DNA of 64,000 nucleotides from Paraburkholderia sp. UYCP14C (lineage in GTDB: Bacteria > Pseudomonadota > Gammaproteobacteria > Burkholderiales > Burkholderiaceae), in assembly GCF_004197395.1 (NCBI RefSeq), contig NZ_SELS01000050.1, positions 1 through 64,000 of the forward strand, in the 5' to 3' direction. Positions 34,485 to 42,389 of this stretch are shown here, in pieces (the first letter of the stretch is position 1; each line of letters begins with the position of its first letter). Position numbers and translations under genes: made by a program. Below the pieces are notes generated by a model that saw nothing but the letters and a program-made list of their open reading frames with translations, had not been told where the DNA came from and searched no databases.

Positions 34485-35018
34485 ATGTCCTCATATAACC
34501 GCACGACGGACCGTTACACGAAGCCCGCGATCTTTTTTCACTGGGTGATTTTTCTGCTGGTCGCGCTGGCCTATCTGTCCATCGAAATCCGCGGCCCACG
34601 CGGCTCCGACAGCCGCACGTTCTGGACCGGCGTGCATTTCTGGGCGGGCACGCTGGTGCTCGGGCTGGCCGTGTTGCGGTTGCTGTGGAGACTGTGGGCC
34701 GGCGCGCCGGAGGAACTCGAAAGCAACCGGCTGCTCGCTTTTCTGGCGCGCGCCGCGCACCTCGTGCTGTATGTGTTCATCTTTGCGCAGCCACTGCTCG
34801 GTATCCTGATGGTCAACGCGGGCGGACGGCCGGTGTCGCTCGCCTGGACGGACATCAGCTTCACGCTGGTGCATGCGGATTCGATCGCGCGGCCGCTCTT
34901 GAAGGACGCGCACGAGTGGCTCGGCAACGTGTTCTATTGGGTGATCGGACTGCACGCGCTCGCGGCGATCGCGCACCATGTGGTGTTCAAGGATCGGGCG
35001 CTGCGGCGGATCATTTGA
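34485..35018 (+). CDS. Cytochrome b561-family protein
   Basis: A 177-residue four-helix membrane di-haem protein. Candidate haem-axial His residues are in FFHWVIF (helix 1), GVHFWAGTLV (helix 2) and GLHALAAIAHH (helix 4). Members pass electrons between quinones and oxygen or superoxide. Start: ATG at 34485, with AGGAG 7-8 bases upstream, right after the 15-bp repeat array. Confidence 0.93.
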   Translation: MSSYNRTTDRYTKPAIFFHWVIFLLVALAYLSIEIRGPRGSDSRTFWTGVHFWAGTLVLGLAVLRLLWRLWAGAPEELESNRLLAFLARAAHLVLYVFIFAQPLLGILMVNAGGRPVSLAWTDISFTLVHADSIARPLLKDAHEWLGNVFYWVIGLHALAAIAHHVVFKDRALRRII

Positions 35019-35110
35019 TCGCGATGGAGTTGGCTACGTGCCGCCGCTGCGTTTGACGCGGTCGCGGCTTGCGCGCGAGCGATTGCGGCTCGGGTGAATC
35101 CGAACTTCGC

Positions 35111-35139
35111 GCTTCGGCAGCAATAGTGCTTGCCGAAGC
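35111..35139. terminator. Hairpin between convergent genes
   Basis: GCTTCGGCA (35111-35119) and TGCCGAAGC (35131-35139) form a perfect 9-bp stem with an 11-nt loop, between the cytochrome b561 stop and the DUF1488 stop. Both genes run toward it. There is no T tract, so it may pause or protect ends rather than terminate alone. Confidence 0.55.
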
Positions 35140-35175
35140 TTCAATGCCGGCAGCCAGTCGGGAAGTCCCGGTCAG

Positions 35176-35466
35176 TCAGTTACGCCAGTTCGCCTCATAA
35201 AACCGCACGTAACCGCTTCTGAGCACGAGGCATTGCGCGCGCGTTTCCGACAACAGCCGGCGGGTGGCGGCCTCGATGCGCGGCCGGTGCGCGTCGAATG
35301 CGACGATCATGTCCTCGAGCCGGGGCGACGCCGCACCGAAGTGATCTTCGAGCGCTTCCGCGGTGATCATGCACTCCACCCTCTGCCCATCGATCATTGC
35401 CGGAAACGCCAGCGTAAGTTCACGCCCTGAATATTCAGGGGCTTCGTTCGGAAATTGGATCTGCAT
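35176..35466 (-). CDS. DUF1488 family protein
   Basis: A 96-residue soluble protein that starts MQIQFPNEAPEYSGRELTLA and has DGQRVECMITAEALEDHFGA, the block of DUF1488. No enzymatic motif is seen. The ATG at 35466 keeps family length; the longer in-frame reading runs through the promoter. The function is unknown. Confidence 0.8.
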   Translation of the reverse strand: MQIQFPNEAPEYSGRELTLAFPAMIDGQRVECMITAEALEDHFGAASPRLEDMIVAFDAHRPRIEAATRRLLSETRAQCLVLRSGYVRFYEANWRN

Positions 35467-35771
35467 GGGAGTCACCTGGAAGAGTGCGCGCACGATGCAC
35501 TTGGGTAATGCGCGCGCGGATTGCTTGCTATCGCGTCTGCCGCTCGTTCCTCCTTGTCCCATGCAGTTGACGCGGGCCGTCACCTCGACCCGGCATCGTC
35601 AGTTCGCGCCACGCGGAGGTGAATTGATTCACTTTAGACGAGTTCGGGCAAGGCGCAAGATTTCGATGACATTTTCTTGAATGCGCGACTGATGAACCTA
35701 TGTTGCAGCGCGGTATAGAGCCGCGTTCGATCCCGTGTAAAGTGTCGCGCACCCATCCACCGATCAGCACG
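35467..35771. other. Divergent promoter region
   Basis: This lies between the DUF1488 gene (minus) and the ferredoxin gene (plus). TTGATTCACTTTAGACGA near 35624-35641 is AT-richer and may carry promoter elements. No gene or long repeat is seen. Confidence 0.35.
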
Positions 35772-36080
35772 ATGTCCACCCCCACCCGCCCCCCTGTGGT
35801 TCGCGTCGAACCGCTCGGCCAGAGCTTCGAGGCGCCCGATTCGCTGACGATTCTCGAAGCCGCCGCTTTCGCGAATCTGCGTTTGCCGCGTTCGTGCCGC
35901 AACGGCACGTGCCGAACCTGCTTGTGCCGGATGACGTCCGGGCGTGTGCGCTACGCGATTGAGTGGCCCGGGGTGAGCCGCGAGGAAAAGGCGGAAGGTT
36001 ATATCCTGCCGTGCGTGGCGATCGCGGAAACCGACGTGGTGATCGAAGTGCCGGACGCGGTCGTGATAGCGGCGGGCTAA
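35772..36080 (+). CDS. [2Fe-2S] ferredoxin
   Basis: A 102-residue plant-type ferredoxin fold. Cluster ligands are in CRNGTCRTC (Cys43, Cys48 and Cys51, where the usual motif is CxxxxCxxC) and a later Cys in YILPCVA. The N-terminal GQSFEAPDSLTILEAA is the family's beta-strand pair. The redox partner is not adjacent. ATG at 35772 has no strong ribosome site but gives the normal length. Confidence 0.9.
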   Translation: MSTPTRPPVVRVEPLGQSFEAPDSLTILEAAAFANLRLPRSCRNGTCRTCLCRMTSGRVRYAIEWPGVSREEKAEGYILPCVAIAETDVVIEVPDAVVIAAG

Positions 36081-36140
36081 GTGGTGGCGCGAGCGTGAGA
36101 GTGACGCGCCCCGCTCGCCGACGACTTCGGGCGCAGCGTC

Positions 36141-36341
36141 TTACCGCCCGTTGCCGTTGCCCATTGCGCGGGCAATTTTCTTGTCCGTGTTGTACTGGCT
36201 CAGCGCATACACGGACCAGATGGCTGCCGGCACCCAGCCGATCAGCGTGATCTGCAGAATCAGGCAGATGATGCCCGCAAACGGACGGCCGATCGTAAAA
36301 AACTGCAACCACGGCAGAAGGATGGCAAGCAAGAGACGCAT
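36141..36341 (-). CDS. YqaE/Pmp3-family small membrane protein
   Basis: A 66-residue protein with two membrane segments, starting MRLLLAILLPWLQFFTIGRP and containing LQITLIGWVPAAIWSVYAL, characteristic of YqaE/Pmp3 (UPF0057). These hydrophobic proteins affect membrane potential and salt tolerance in yeast and plants. A 15-residue polar tail extends past the usual end. Confidence 0.88.
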   Translation of the reverse strand: MRLLLAILLPWLQFFTIGRPFAGIICLILQITLIGWVPAAIWSVYALSQYNTDKKIARAMGNGNGR

Positions 36342-36377
36342 TCGGTTTTCCTGTTCCTGTCGTTAAGGCAGCAGGCG

Positions 36378-36605
36378 TTAGTCCGCGGGGGACGCATCTG
36401 CCTCGTTGTTGAACTCATCGACCGGCGCAAAGCGCGGCACCTTGACGCCGTCGCGCTCGACCAGCTCGAAAAACACCGTCGCTGGACGGGTCCAGATCGT
36501 ACCATTGGCCGCCTTGTAGACGATCATCGTGACCGTCGGATCCGATTCGAGCGTGGCCTCGCAGACCAGTTCGTAAATGCCGCCTTTGTAGTGTCGGTAG
36601 CGCAT
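36378..36605 (-). CDS. DUF1653 family protein
   Basis: A 75-residue protein that begins MRYRHYKGGIYELVCEATLE, with IWTRPATVFFELVERDG as the second family block of DUF1653. No catalytic residues are known for the family. The ATG at 36605 gives the normal N-terminus. It is on the same strand as the YqaE gene, 36 bases upstream of its start. Confidence 0.88.
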   Translation of the reverse strand: MRYRHYKGGIYELVCEATLESDPTVTMIVYKAANGTIWTRPATVFFELVERDGVKVPRFAPVDEFNNEADASPAD

Positions 36606-36663
36606 CGCATATGTCCTTATTTTGGGCGTCATCGAAGCATTTTCAAGTACGGCGCGCCTGAGC

Positions 36664-37308
36664 TCAGCCGCCCTCTTTCATCTGCTTCAGGATCTTGTAG
36701 ACGGTCGCTCGGCCCATCGTCAGAACCGCCGCCACGTAATTCGCCGAGCTGCGGCCGCGAAACGCGCCCTGCGCGTGCAGTGCTTCGACGATTTCACGCT
36801 TGTGCTCGCGCGTCAGCGCATTGATGCCGATCTGCCGGTCGCGCAGCCACGTGTGCAGATACGTGTTGATGCGGTCCTGCCAGTCGTCGCGGAACAGATC
36901 GTCGGCGGGCGCGCCCGTCATCGAGCCGCCCTTGATGAACAGATCGAGCGTCGAGCGCACATCCTCGAACACCGCGATGTTGAAATTCACGCACAGGATG
37001 CCGGCGGGCTTGCCGTCGTCGTCGAGCAGGATGTTGCTCACGCAGCGCATGCGGCGGCCGTCCCAGTTCAGTTTCTCGTAGGGACCGATGGTCTGGCCGC
37101 GCGCCGCGAAGTGCGCGTCGTCGAGCACCGACGGCGCGCCCACTTCGAGCCGCGACAGATTGTTCACCAGATACGCGATGGTCTGATCGCGCAGATCATG
37201 AATCACCACTTCGGCGCACGGATAAAGCAGCGCCGCGATGCCGTCGGCGATCGGCGCGTAGCGCTTCAGCAGCAGGTCTTTGACAGGAGACACGTTCGGG
37301 TTGCGCAT
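36664..37308 (-). CDS. DauR/YheO-type transcriptional regulator
   Basis: A 214-residue regulator with a YheO-like PAS domain (about 15-120, with CAEVVIHDLRDQTIAYLVNN and GILCVNFNIAVFEDV) and a C-terminal helix-turn-helix (about 165-210, REIVEALHAQGAFRGRSSAN and GRATVYKILKQMK). This arrangement is that of DauR, the repressor of D-arginine use, and related proteins. The target is not evident here. The ATG at 37308 (MRNPNVSPVKDLLLKRY) fits; upstream in-frame sequence is leader. Confidence 0.88.
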   Translation of the reverse strand: MRNPNVSPVKDLLLKRYAPIADGIAALLYPCAEVVIHDLRDQTIAYLVNNLSRLEVGAPSVLDDAHFAARGQTIGPYEKLNWDGRRMRCVSNILLDDDGKPAGILCVNFNIAVFEDVRSTLDLFIKGGSMTGAPADDLFRDDWQDRINTYLHTWLRDRQIGINALTREHKREIVEALHAQGAFRGRSSANYVAAVLTMGRATVYKILKQMKEGG

Positions 37309-37549
37309 GGAAAAAACGCGAGGTTCGAAGGAGGCGGCGCGCCGCGCTAGCAGATGACGACGCTGCCGGCAGCCAGCAGCGAAATTCGACGCGCACGCTT
37401 CGGTCCGCAATTTCAGGAAGCCGCCATTGTAGCGGCCTCGCGCCGGTGCCGCGAAGCGGCGCCGACGGCAATTTTGTCGACCTCGCGAGCGCATTTTTTT
37501 CATGCGATAAACACCGATCCACCGACATCCAATCGAACGGAGCCAACCG

Positions 37550-37768
37550 ATGGCCACACTCGAAGCGCTTCGCGCCGTGCTCGACGACGAGCGCACGCCG
37601 GAGATCATTCGCAACCACATCATCGATTCGCTGCAGTACGCGCTGCGCAACTACGGTCAGGTCTTCACGGCGAAGGAAATCGAATGGCTCGCCGGCTGGA
37701 ACGATGCGCGCCTGCCGCTGGCGGCCGCGCGCGAATTGCAGAAGCGCGTCGCCGAGACGTCGCGCTAA
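37550..37768 (+). CDS. Conserved-looking small protein of unknown function
   Basis: A 72-residue helical, soluble protein: MATLEALRAVLDDERTPEII, then NHIIDSLQYALRNYGQVFTA. It has no membrane segment or motif. Codon use matches its neighbours and the frame is preceded by a GGAG-like site (CGGAGCCAACCG), so it looks real. It lies divergently from the DauR-like gene, about 240 bp away. I do not recognise the family. Confidence 0.6.
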   Translation: MATLEALRAVLDDERTPEIIRNHIIDSLQYALRNYGQVFTAKEIEWLAGWNDARLPLAAARELQKRVAETSR

Positions 37769-38352
37769 CGCGCGCATTCGAATTCCGGACCTCGCGCGCG
37801 CAACTCGCGCGACCGTCAGCCGTCACGCCTCCGACACGACTTCGCCAACCGCCCGCTAAGCCCCGCCAGGCGGGCGTTCCGGCTTTACGCTGAAGTTTGC
37901 ACTATCCAATCAGCCCTATTTCAGGCAAAATATTGCATTAGTTGCACCTCGCACCCATATAGCACTGGCAGCACCAGGCAGTCTCAACCCGGCATCTCCG
38001 CACCACCCCCGACTGTTCGACCGCCGCTTATCGGCGATCCCGTCATTCCGGCAATGCGCCGCCTGCATTCGCCGTCGCGAGAAGTACACCGAGCGGTTCA
38101 GCATCATGCGTCCGGCGCACGAATTGGCGCGCCGCTTCAGCGTTTTTTCGGTCGAATCCGCGTTTTCGCGCGACCGCTCGAGCCATTGTCATTGAGCCCG
38201 CCGGGTCTAGCAGGCCTGTGCCAACCATTTTTTATCGCGGCGCGCCCATCGGTGCTGCGCCGCCGGTCCGCGTCGCGACGCGTCAAAGGGCTCAGCCGCA
38301 AGCGGCGCCCTGCACGCGGCGCGCGGACCACGCAATACAGGACACTTTTTTC
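37769..38352. other. Intergenic, 584 bp
   Basis: The first third is GC-rich without a credible gene. A locally AT-richer patch at about 37893-37945 (AAATATTGCATTAGTTGCAC lies within) could hold a promoter for the gene at 38353. Frames that cross it lack ribosome sites. Nothing further is seen. Confidence 0.35.
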
Positions 38353-38634
38353 ATGAATCCAGCAGTCAAGACCTACAAGGGTTACGAAATTCACCCCCTC
38401 GTTTATCCGCGCCGCCCCGCGGGCGCCCAAGCGACCCGCGATCCTCGCGCCGGTTACGACGCGTCGGTGCGCATCTGCCGCGTCGGCGCCAATCCGGCGG
38501 CCGACGGCCGGGTGTTCCGCCTGCAGTATCTGTTTCCGTTCGACGGCATGGGCAAAGCGCGCATCGCGTGCATGGCGCATGCGGAACGGCTGATCGACGG
38601 CCAGGTGAGCGGTCAGTCGGTCACCGATCTTTGA
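38353..38634 (+). CDS. Small protein with YKGYE motif, unknown function
   Basis: A 93-residue soluble protein: MNPAVKTYKGYEIHPLVYPR, then FRLQYLFPFDGMGKARIACM and a closing LIDGQVSG. It shares the YKGYE(I/V) opening and a late HAER/HALAYAS-type helix with the 71-residue protein at 61825, so the two are probably related. No enzyme motif is seen. An ATG at 38353 follows an AT-rich CACTTTTTTC stretch. Confidence 0.65.
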   Translation: MNPAVKTYKGYEIHPLVYPRRPAGAQATRDPRAGYDASVRICRVGANPAADGRVFRLQYLFPFDGMGKARIACMAHAERLIDGQVSGQSVTDL

Positions 38635-38769
38635 GCGGCGTCATCGGCGCGTCACTCACGTCGCGCAGCGTGCTTTCGGGCGTCGCTGCTTTTCCAACGA
38701 ATCCTCAGCCGCGGCGCCCGCAATGCGCGCGGCCGATTTCCCCTTTATCCCATCGACCAGGAGTTATGC

Positions 38770-39048
38770 ATGGCGAAAGAAGAACTGATTGAACTTGACG
38801 GCATCGTCGACGAAGTGCTTCCGGATAGCCGCTACCGCGTGACGCTCGACAACGGCGTCGTGGTCGGCGCTTATGCGTCCGGACGCATGCGCAAGAACCA
38901 TATCCGTATTCTCGCGGGCGATCGCGTGACGCTCGAAATGTCCGTCTACGACCTGACCAAGGGGCGGATCAATTTCCGTCACAAGGACGAACGCCCGAGC
39001 GGCGGCGGTGCGCCGCGGCCGGCATCGCAAGGCGCGCGGCGTCGCTAG
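38770..39048 (+). CDS. infA: Translation initiation factor IF-1 (second-copy type)
   Basis: A 92-residue IF-1: an S1-type OB fold at about 4-72 ([51 protein letters not shown]) plus a C-terminal extension of about 20 residues rich in Gly, Arg and Pro. Burkholderia genomes usually have one infA in the ribosomal protein cluster and another elsewhere; this one stands alone, so it is probably the extra copy. CAGGAG lies 8 bases before the ATG. Confidence 0.93.
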   Translation: MAKEELIELDGIVDEVLPDSRYRVTLDNGVVVGAYASGRMRKNHIRILAGDRVTLEMSVYDLTKGRINFRHKDERPSGGGAPRPASQGARRR

Positions 39049-39320
39049 GCGGTGATGACGGCGCCGCCCTGCGCACCTCCAGCGATGCTGTGCGGGTGAC
39101 GCGGGCAGGCCGCCCGAACGTCGTGTGAAAGCGCGAGGCCGTACAGACTCGCGCCATACCCTTCCGGCTACGCTTTCCGCATCAGCCCGAAGCGTCGGCA
39201 TCGCCGCCTTGGGGCGGGAAATCGGCGTCCCGATTGCGGCAAGCCGCGACATGCACCGCGCCCTGACCGGAATCTCGCGGCACGCTGCTTCGGCGGCCAC
39301 GCATGTCGCAGCGCTTCCCG

Positions 39321-40073
39321 CTAAACCCCAAACACCGTCCCCAGATCCTCCCCACCCGCGCTTTTGCGCACCTGCTCCACCACCCGCTCCTCCAACTCCG
39401 ACAGATGCTCGCGCATCGCCGTCAACGCGGCCTGCAGGTCGCCGGCATCGAGCGCGTCGATGATCCGCGCGTGCTCGTCGGCGGAACAGCTCGATCCCTT
39501 CGACGGATCGAACAGCGCCTTGTACAGTTCGGTCTTCGCGACCAGTTGCCCGACCAGTCCCAGCAACTCGGTACCCCCCGCCAGTTCGGTCAGCAGTACG
39601 TGAAACTGGCCGGCCAGGCGCACGGATTCATCGATGGCGCCAGCGCGCAGCGCCTTTTCCTCGCCGCGCACATGCGCGCGCAAGCGCCGCTTGTGCGCGG
39701 CGCTCAGCGCCCCGCACAACGACGCAACGATGCCCGCCTCGACGATCTGCCGTGCCCGGTACACCTGGCGAATGTCCTCCTCCGACGGCGACGGCACGAA
39801 CGCGCCGCGATTCGCCTCAAGCACGAGCTTGCCCTCGAAGCCCAGCCGGGCGAGCACCTTGCGCAGCGCGCCGCGGGTGCAGCCGAACGCGGCCGCGAGA
39901 TCGCGCTCCACCAGTTGCGCGCCCGGCCGCAAACGCCCCTGCAGCAAGGCCGCGGTAATCGACGCGTAAATGCGCTCTTCGACGCTCGGCGAGGCGTCGT
40001 CGCTCGCGGCGGAAACAGGGGATGCGGGTGGAGCGGATTGCGCGGAGGAAGAACGCGGGGAACGCGTAGCCAT
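39321..40073 (-). CDS. GntR-family regulator, FCD type
   Basis: A 250-residue repressor. A Ser/Pro-rich leader of about 25 residues precedes the winged helix (EERIYASITAALLQGRLRPG, LVERDLAAAFGCTRGALRKV). The FCD ligand domain at about 105-235 has metal-binding His and Asp residues (QFHVLLTELAGG, DEHARIIDALDAGD, MREHLSELEERV). It is divergent from an MFS gene and probably represses it; two palindromes of the expected FadR-like kind lie between. Confidence 0.92.
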   Translation of the reverse strand: MATRSPRSSSAQSAPPASPVSAASDDASPSVEERIYASITAALLQGRLRPGAQLVERDLAAAFGCTRGALRKVLARLGFEGKLVLEANRGAFVPSPSEEDIRQVYRARQIVEAGIVASLCGALSAAHKRRLRAHVRGEEKALRAGAIDESVRLAGQFHVLLTELAGGTELLGLVGQLVAKTELYKALFDPSKGSSCSADEHARIIDALDAGDLQAALTAMREHLSELEERVVEQVRKSAGGEDLGTVFGV

Positions 40074-40196
40074 GATTTCAGTGACCGTAGACGGTGAAAA
40101 ACAACAACGGAACAACGCCGCAGCATTCTAGCGATGGTCCGCTCACGACGCCAATCTGCCCGACTACGCTGCCGCTTATACCGGACATTCGCTAGA

Positions 40197-40230
40197 ATGG
40201 TTAACCATTTTAATGTACTATGGTTGACCA
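40197..40230. promoter_or_regulatory. Two FadR-like palindromes upstream of MFS gene
   Basis: ATGGTTAACCAT (40197-40208) is a perfect palindrome; ATGGTTGACCA (40220-40230) is a near copy 23 bp downstream. TGGTNNACCA is the kind of site bound by GntR regulators of the FCD subfamily. They lie between the GntR start (40073) and the MFS start (40278). Confidence 0.7.
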
Positions 40231-40277
40231 AAACGGAGACCGCAACGTTTTTCCGCAGTCCAGTTCTCAGGCTCGCC

Positions 40278-41519
40278 ATGAATTTGCCCACCAGCGCCAC
40301 TCCTCACAGTAACTCCGCGAACCGCGCCCGCTCGGCGCTGACATGGCACGAGCTCGCGTGGCTCGGCGCGATCGTCGTGATCGGCATCAATCTGCGCCCG
40401 CTGCTGACGTCGATCAGCCCATTGATGACGACGATTCGCGACGCGACCGGCCTGAGCTTCTACGGCGCGTCATTGCTGACCAGTCTGCCGGTCGTCGCGA
40501 TGGGTATCGGCGCATTCGGCGCGGCGGCATTGACGCGCGGAGTCGGCGAAACGCGCGGCGTCGCGCTCGGCCTCGTCGCGATCGCGCTTGCGTGCGCGGC
40601 GCGCTGGGTGGCGTCGAGCGGCTTCACGCTGCTGGCGACGGCACTGCTCGCGGGCGCCGGCGTCGCCGCGATTCAGGCGCTGCTGCCCGCGGTCATCAAG
40701 CAGCGCTTCCCCGCGCGCGTGCCGCTCGCGATGGGCGTGTTCTCCGCGTCGATCATGGGCGGCGGCGGCCTCGGCGCGAGTCTGAGTCCGTGGGTCAGCC
40801 ACGCGCTGCGGACGTGGCATGCGGGGCTCGCGGTGTGGGCGTTGCCGGCCTGCGGCGCGCTCGCGTGCTGGTGGCTGCTGACGCGGCGGCATGCCGTGGC
40901 TCACGCCGCGATTCACAGCCAGGCCACGCCCGCGCCGGCGTTCTCGCCTTGGACCACCCGGCGCGCGTGGACGCTCGGCCTGTACTTCGGCATCGTCAAT
41001 GGCGGATATACGAGTCTCGTCGCGTGGCTGCCGGCGTTCTATCAGCAGCGCGGCACGAGCGTCGCAGCGAGCGGTTCGCTGCTCGCCGCGATGACGGTCT
41101 TCCAGGCCGCGTCGGCGCTGCTGCTGCCGCTCACCGCGGCGTCGTTCCGCGATCGTCGCCCGTGGCTGCTGCTTGGGCTGTCCGCGCAGCTGGCTGGCGT
41201 GCTCGGCCTGATCGTAGTGCCCGACGGCGCGCCGCTGCTGTGGGTAGGTGTCGCGGGGGCGGGGCTCGGCGGCGTGTTTTCGCTGACGCTCGTGACCGCG
41301 ATGGATCATTCGGCCGATCATCGCGTGGCCGGGCAGCTGGTCGCGTTCACGCAGGGCGTCGGCTTTATCGTCGCGGCCGTTGCGCCGCTCGTGGCCGGCA
41401 TCGTACGCAGCTGGAGCGGCGGGTTCGTCGCCGCGTGGATCATGCTTGCCGGCTGCATCGCCGCGATGATGGCGGTGACGTTGCTGTTATCGCCACGCAG
41501 TTATTCGCGCTGGCTTTGA
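40278..41519 (+). CDS. MFS transporter, CynX/NimT type
   Basis: A 413-residue permease with twelve membrane segments in the cyanate/nitroimidazole (CynX/NimT, YeaN) group. Family blocks: VIGINLRPLLTSISPLMTTI in the first helix and ALLPAVIKQRFPARVPLAMG with MGGGGLGASLSPW in the middle. The physiological substrate is unknown. ATG at 40278 has no strong ribosome site. Control by the divergent GntR gene is likely. Confidence 0.9.
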   Translation: MNLPTSATPHSNSANRARSALTWHELAWLGAIVVIGINLRPLLTSISPLMTTIRDATGLSFYGASLLTSLPVVAMGIGAFGAAALTRGVGETRGVALGLVAIALACAARWVASSGFTLLATALLAGAGVAAIQALLPAVIKQRFPARVPLAMGVFSASIMGGGGLGASLSPWVSHALRTWHAGLAVWALPACGALACWWLLTRRHAVAHAAIHSQATPAPAFSPWTTRRAWTLGLYFGIVNGGYTSLVAWLPAFYQQRGTSVAASGSLLAAMTVFQAASALLLPLTAASFRDRRPWLLLGLSAQLAGVLGLIVVPDGAPLLWVGVAGAGLGGVFSLTLVTAMDHSADHRVAGQLVAFTQGVGFIVAAVAPLVAGIVRSWSGGFVAAWIMLAGCIAAMMAVTLLLSPRSYSRWL

Positions 41520-41543
41520 GCCTTTGAGCCCTTGAGCCTTTGA

Positions 41544-41557
41544 GGGCTTCGGCCCCT
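41544..41557 (+). terminator. Short UUCG hairpin after MFS gene
   Basis: GGGC-TTCG-GCCC (41544-41555) is followed by CTTCAT, 25 bases after the MFS stop. It follows a run of near-identical CTTTGAGC units (41514-41543). The stem is only 4 bp, so termination is uncertain. Confidence 0.35.
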
Positions 41558-41806
41558 TCATACGTGATGCGCCGCTTCGGTGCATCAGGCGTCCGCGGTC
41601 TTGCGTGCCCCGCGCCGGTGCAGCGCGACCCGCGTGACCGCACGCCTGTTCCACCGACGATCCGCAGCCGTCGCCCGCAAAAATCCCAATCGATCCGTGC
41701 CGTTCGCGCGCGCACACTCTTAAAGAAGACCTCGCCAGGCCTCGTCGCACGAGCACTGGCATGCTCGTTGCTTTACAGGTAGTCAGTTGTCCCTTCCACC
41801 GACTCC

Positions 41807-42382
41807 ATGCTGCGCGTTCTTCTTGTCACCGACACCGACAAACCCATCGGCGATCTGCGCGATGCGCTCGCCCTGTTAGGTTGCGAGATGCTCGCCGGCA
41901 CCGCGACGCCGCAGGCACTGCATCGCGCGGTGCAGGACGAGCGGCCTGACGTCATCATCATCGATACGGAGTCGCCGTCGCGCGATACGCTCGAACAGCT
42001 GGCCGTGATGCACGCGACCGCGCCGCGCCCCGTGCTGATGTTCAGCCACGACGCGAACCAGCAGCTAATCCGCGAAGCGGTCAACGCGGGGGTCACCGCG
42101 TATCTGGTCGAAGGCCTCGCGAGCGAACGGCTCGCGCCGATTCTCGAAGTCGCGCTCGCGCGTTTCGCGCAGGAATCGCAATTGCGTGAGCGGCTTGCGC
42201 AGGCTGAGAACGAACTGGCCGAACGCAAGCTGATCGATCGCGCGAAACGCCTGCTGATGGATCAGCAGAAACTCTCCGAACCGGCGGCCTATGCAAGTCT
42301 GCGCAAACGCGCGATGAACCAGGGTGTCAAACTCGCCGAGGTCGCACGCGAGGTCGTCGCGTCGGCCGGCTTGCTCAAATGA
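41807..42382 (+). CDS. nasT: ANTAR-domain antiterminator NasT
   Basis: A 191-residue response-regulator-like protein. The N-terminal receiver domain (LRVLLVTDTDKPIGDLRDAL, DVIIIDTESPSRD) is followed by a coiled coil and a C-terminal ANTAR RNA-binding domain (AERKLIDRAKRLLMDQQKLS, then AYASLRKRAMNQGVKLAEVA). NasT stops termination in nitrate-assimilation leaders and is held off by NasS. The nasS gene follows 7 bases after its stop. Confidence 0.92.
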   Translation: MLRVLLVTDTDKPIGDLRDALALLGCEMLAGTATPQALHRAVQDERPDVIIIDTESPSRDTLEQLAVMHATAPRPVLMFSHDANQQLIREAVNAGVTAYLVEGLASERLAPILEVALARFAQESQLRERLAQAENELAERKLIDRAKRLLMDQQKLSEPAAYASLRKRAMNQGVKLAEVAREVVASAGLLK

Positions 42383-42389
42383 TGCGCTC

